A DNA stretch of 60,000 bases, from the NCBI GenBank assembly GCA_914767715.1, contig OU612070.1:13535501-13595500 (forward strand), read 5' to 3'. The stretch comes from Membranipora membranacea. Lineage: Eukaryota > Bryozoa > Gymnolaemata > Cheilostomatida > Membraniporidae. The notes under the pieces were generated by a model. It saw only the letters and a list, made by a program, of their open reading frames with translations. It ran no database searches and was not told where the DNA came from. Below, in pieces: positions 59,382 to 60,000 of this stretch; position 1 is the first letter of the stretch, and each line of letters opens with the position of its first letter. A program made the translations under genes and the position numbers.

Positions 59382-60000
59382 ATGCTTTTTTTTCGGCCAG
59401 ATCAAAAAATAGATTTGCTTCTAACTAACCTCATAAGGAGGAGCAACTCCTGCTCATCCCGAATCTGCAGACCGTTTGGCTCTGCGGCTTTTCGTTCTCC
59501 GTCAGCGTCCGTTTTAATTAGGGCCACTTTTGCTATAAAAAAACATGCCAAACGGCAGCATCGGAAAATTAAATCTCTGTTGGATACTTATCAAACTCCG
59601 ACCAGTTCAAGCTCTTATTGCCCTCATTCAACACGCCGAATATTGGAATCCTCGGATTAAAAGGGGGGTCACAACGCTGACTTGAAAATCCAAAAATTAT
59701 ACCAAGGGAGGGTATCATGCTTTTTTTTCGGCCAGATCAAAAAATAGATTTGGTTCTAACTAACCTCATAAGGAGGAGCAACTCCTGCTCATCTCGAATC
59801 TGCAGACCGTTTGGCTCTGCGGCTTTTTGTTCTCCGTCAGCGTCCGTTTTAATTAGGGCCACTTTTGCTATAAAAAAACATGCCAAACGGCAGCATCGAA
59901 AAATTAAATCTCTGTTGGATTCTTATCAAACTCCGACCAGTTCAAGCTCTTATTGCCCTCATTCAACACGCCGAATATTGGAATCCTCGGATTAACAGGG
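59382..60000. repeat. Domain III higher-order repeat, start of copy 3
   Basis: Two monomers (59382 with GGGAGTGT, GGATACTT, TTAAAAGG; 59717 with GATTTGGTTC, CTTTTTG) restart the series. Monomer 59382 resembles 50004 more closely than 54358. The copy runs off the right edge. Confidence 0.88.
59717..60000. repeat. Right-edge partial monomer
   Basis: The last monomer is cut at 284 of 335 bases. It carries GATTTGGTTC and CTTTTTGTTC, the same rare pair found in the monomers at 50339 and 54693. It is therefore the second unit of a third copy of the 50-59 kb higher-order repeat, and the array continues to the right. Confidence 0.95.

Larger units (their letters stand above)
1..60000. repeat. Satellite-like tandem array, ~335 bp monomer, ~179 copies
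   Basis: The same unit repeats head to tail in one orientation from first base to last, with starts at 101, 435, 770, 1105 and so on to 59717. Nearly all spacings are 334-336 bp; the one large departure is a 13 bp loss near 44947. Neighbouring monomers differ by a few point changes, and more distant ones often match better than neighbours, which is the signature of higher-order repeats. There is no interruption by unique DNA or a mobile element. The consensus is about 43% G+C with CpG at its expected frequency. The period is not a multiple of three, so every reading frame rotates from unit to unit and no frame can run through the array. Known arrays of this kind are eukaryotic satellites that evolve by unequal crossing-over and gene conversion; applying that to this host is inference. 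The array extends beyond both edges. Confidence 0.98.

Noticed and set aside
1-60000. A multigene family of about 130 tandem 92-residue protein genes
   Set aside because: About 50 of 179 monomers are broken by stops or frameshifts, broken copies are amplified as often as intact ones, and variants are near-neutral in type. I recognise no protein family, and nothing separates the ORF from the repeat itself.
1-60000. CRISPR array
   Set aside because: The repeat unit is 335 bp with no variable spacers. Successive units are almost identical along their whole length, and no cas gene is present.
1-60000. Transposon or insertion-sequence array
   Set aside because: The monomer has no terminal inverted repeats at its joints, no target duplications and no transposase-like frame. 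Units abut with no intervening DNA.
1-60000. tRNA, 5S rRNA or other tandem RNA genes
   Set aside because: I see no tRNA-like cloverleaf, no TTCGAATC-type T-loop context and no rRNA-like conserved stretch in the monomer on either strand.
1-60000. Rolling-circle amplification or assembly loop artefact
   Set aside because: A pure artefact would repeat one circle exactly. Here monomers differ by ordered, nested variants with several block sizes. Local errors such as a duplicated 5 kb block remain possible and are listed as checks.

Overview
The whole 60 kb window is one uninterrupted head-to-tail tandem array of a ~335 bp monomer. I count 179 monomer starts, using the ATG that follows a GGAGGG run as phase 1. 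A 100 bp partial unit sits at the left edge and a 284 bp partial unit at the right edge. No unique sequence, recognisable conserved gene, RNA gene, transposase or CRISPR array lies between them, and both ends of the array are outside the window. The consensus monomer has 145 G+C of 335 (about 43%). It carries 15 CpG against about 15 expected, so CpG is not depleted. It also has one PstI site (CTGCAG) in nearly every copy.

Host: the sequence does not name it. Long homogeneous arrays with multi-monomer higher-order repeats, and a period near twice 167 bp, are typical of eukaryotic satellite DNA (centromeric or heterochromatic). Against that, each unit has a prokaryote-looking GGAGG five bases before an ATG that opens a 92-codon frame, and an internal TAAGGAGG identical to a full Shine-Dalgarno complement. 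I favour satellite-type DNA of unknown host; a bacterial or archaeal replicon is not excluded.

Layout. Domain I (1 to ~7.4 kb) has monomers without the GTAAGC stop variant and contains a 9-unit repeat (offset 3014). Domain II (~7.4 to ~39.3 kb) mixes ordinary monomers with GTAAGC monomers, which carry a premature stop in the 92-codon frame. It also has a three-monomer marker module recurring seven times at 8 to 21 unit spacing, a near-perfect ~5.03 kb (15-unit) tandem duplication at ~14.1-24.2 kb, and 9- and 8-unit blocks at 27-39 kb. Domain III (~39.3 to 60 kb) lacks that module. It holds a 2-unit copy with a 13 bp junction deletion, a 3-unit tandem duplication, and a 13-unit repeat at 50.0-54.4 kb whose next copy has grown to 15 units.

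Function: about 50 of 179 monomers have lost the 92-codon frame through stops or 1 bp indels. Recurrent variants show no clear purifying selection in the forward frame or in a protein-like reverse frame. I therefore annotate the window as a repeat array and list the reading frames only as low-confidence, repeat-borne ORFs. The array evolves by unequal exchange and block duplication, and chimeric monomers and expansions can be read directly from shared variants.
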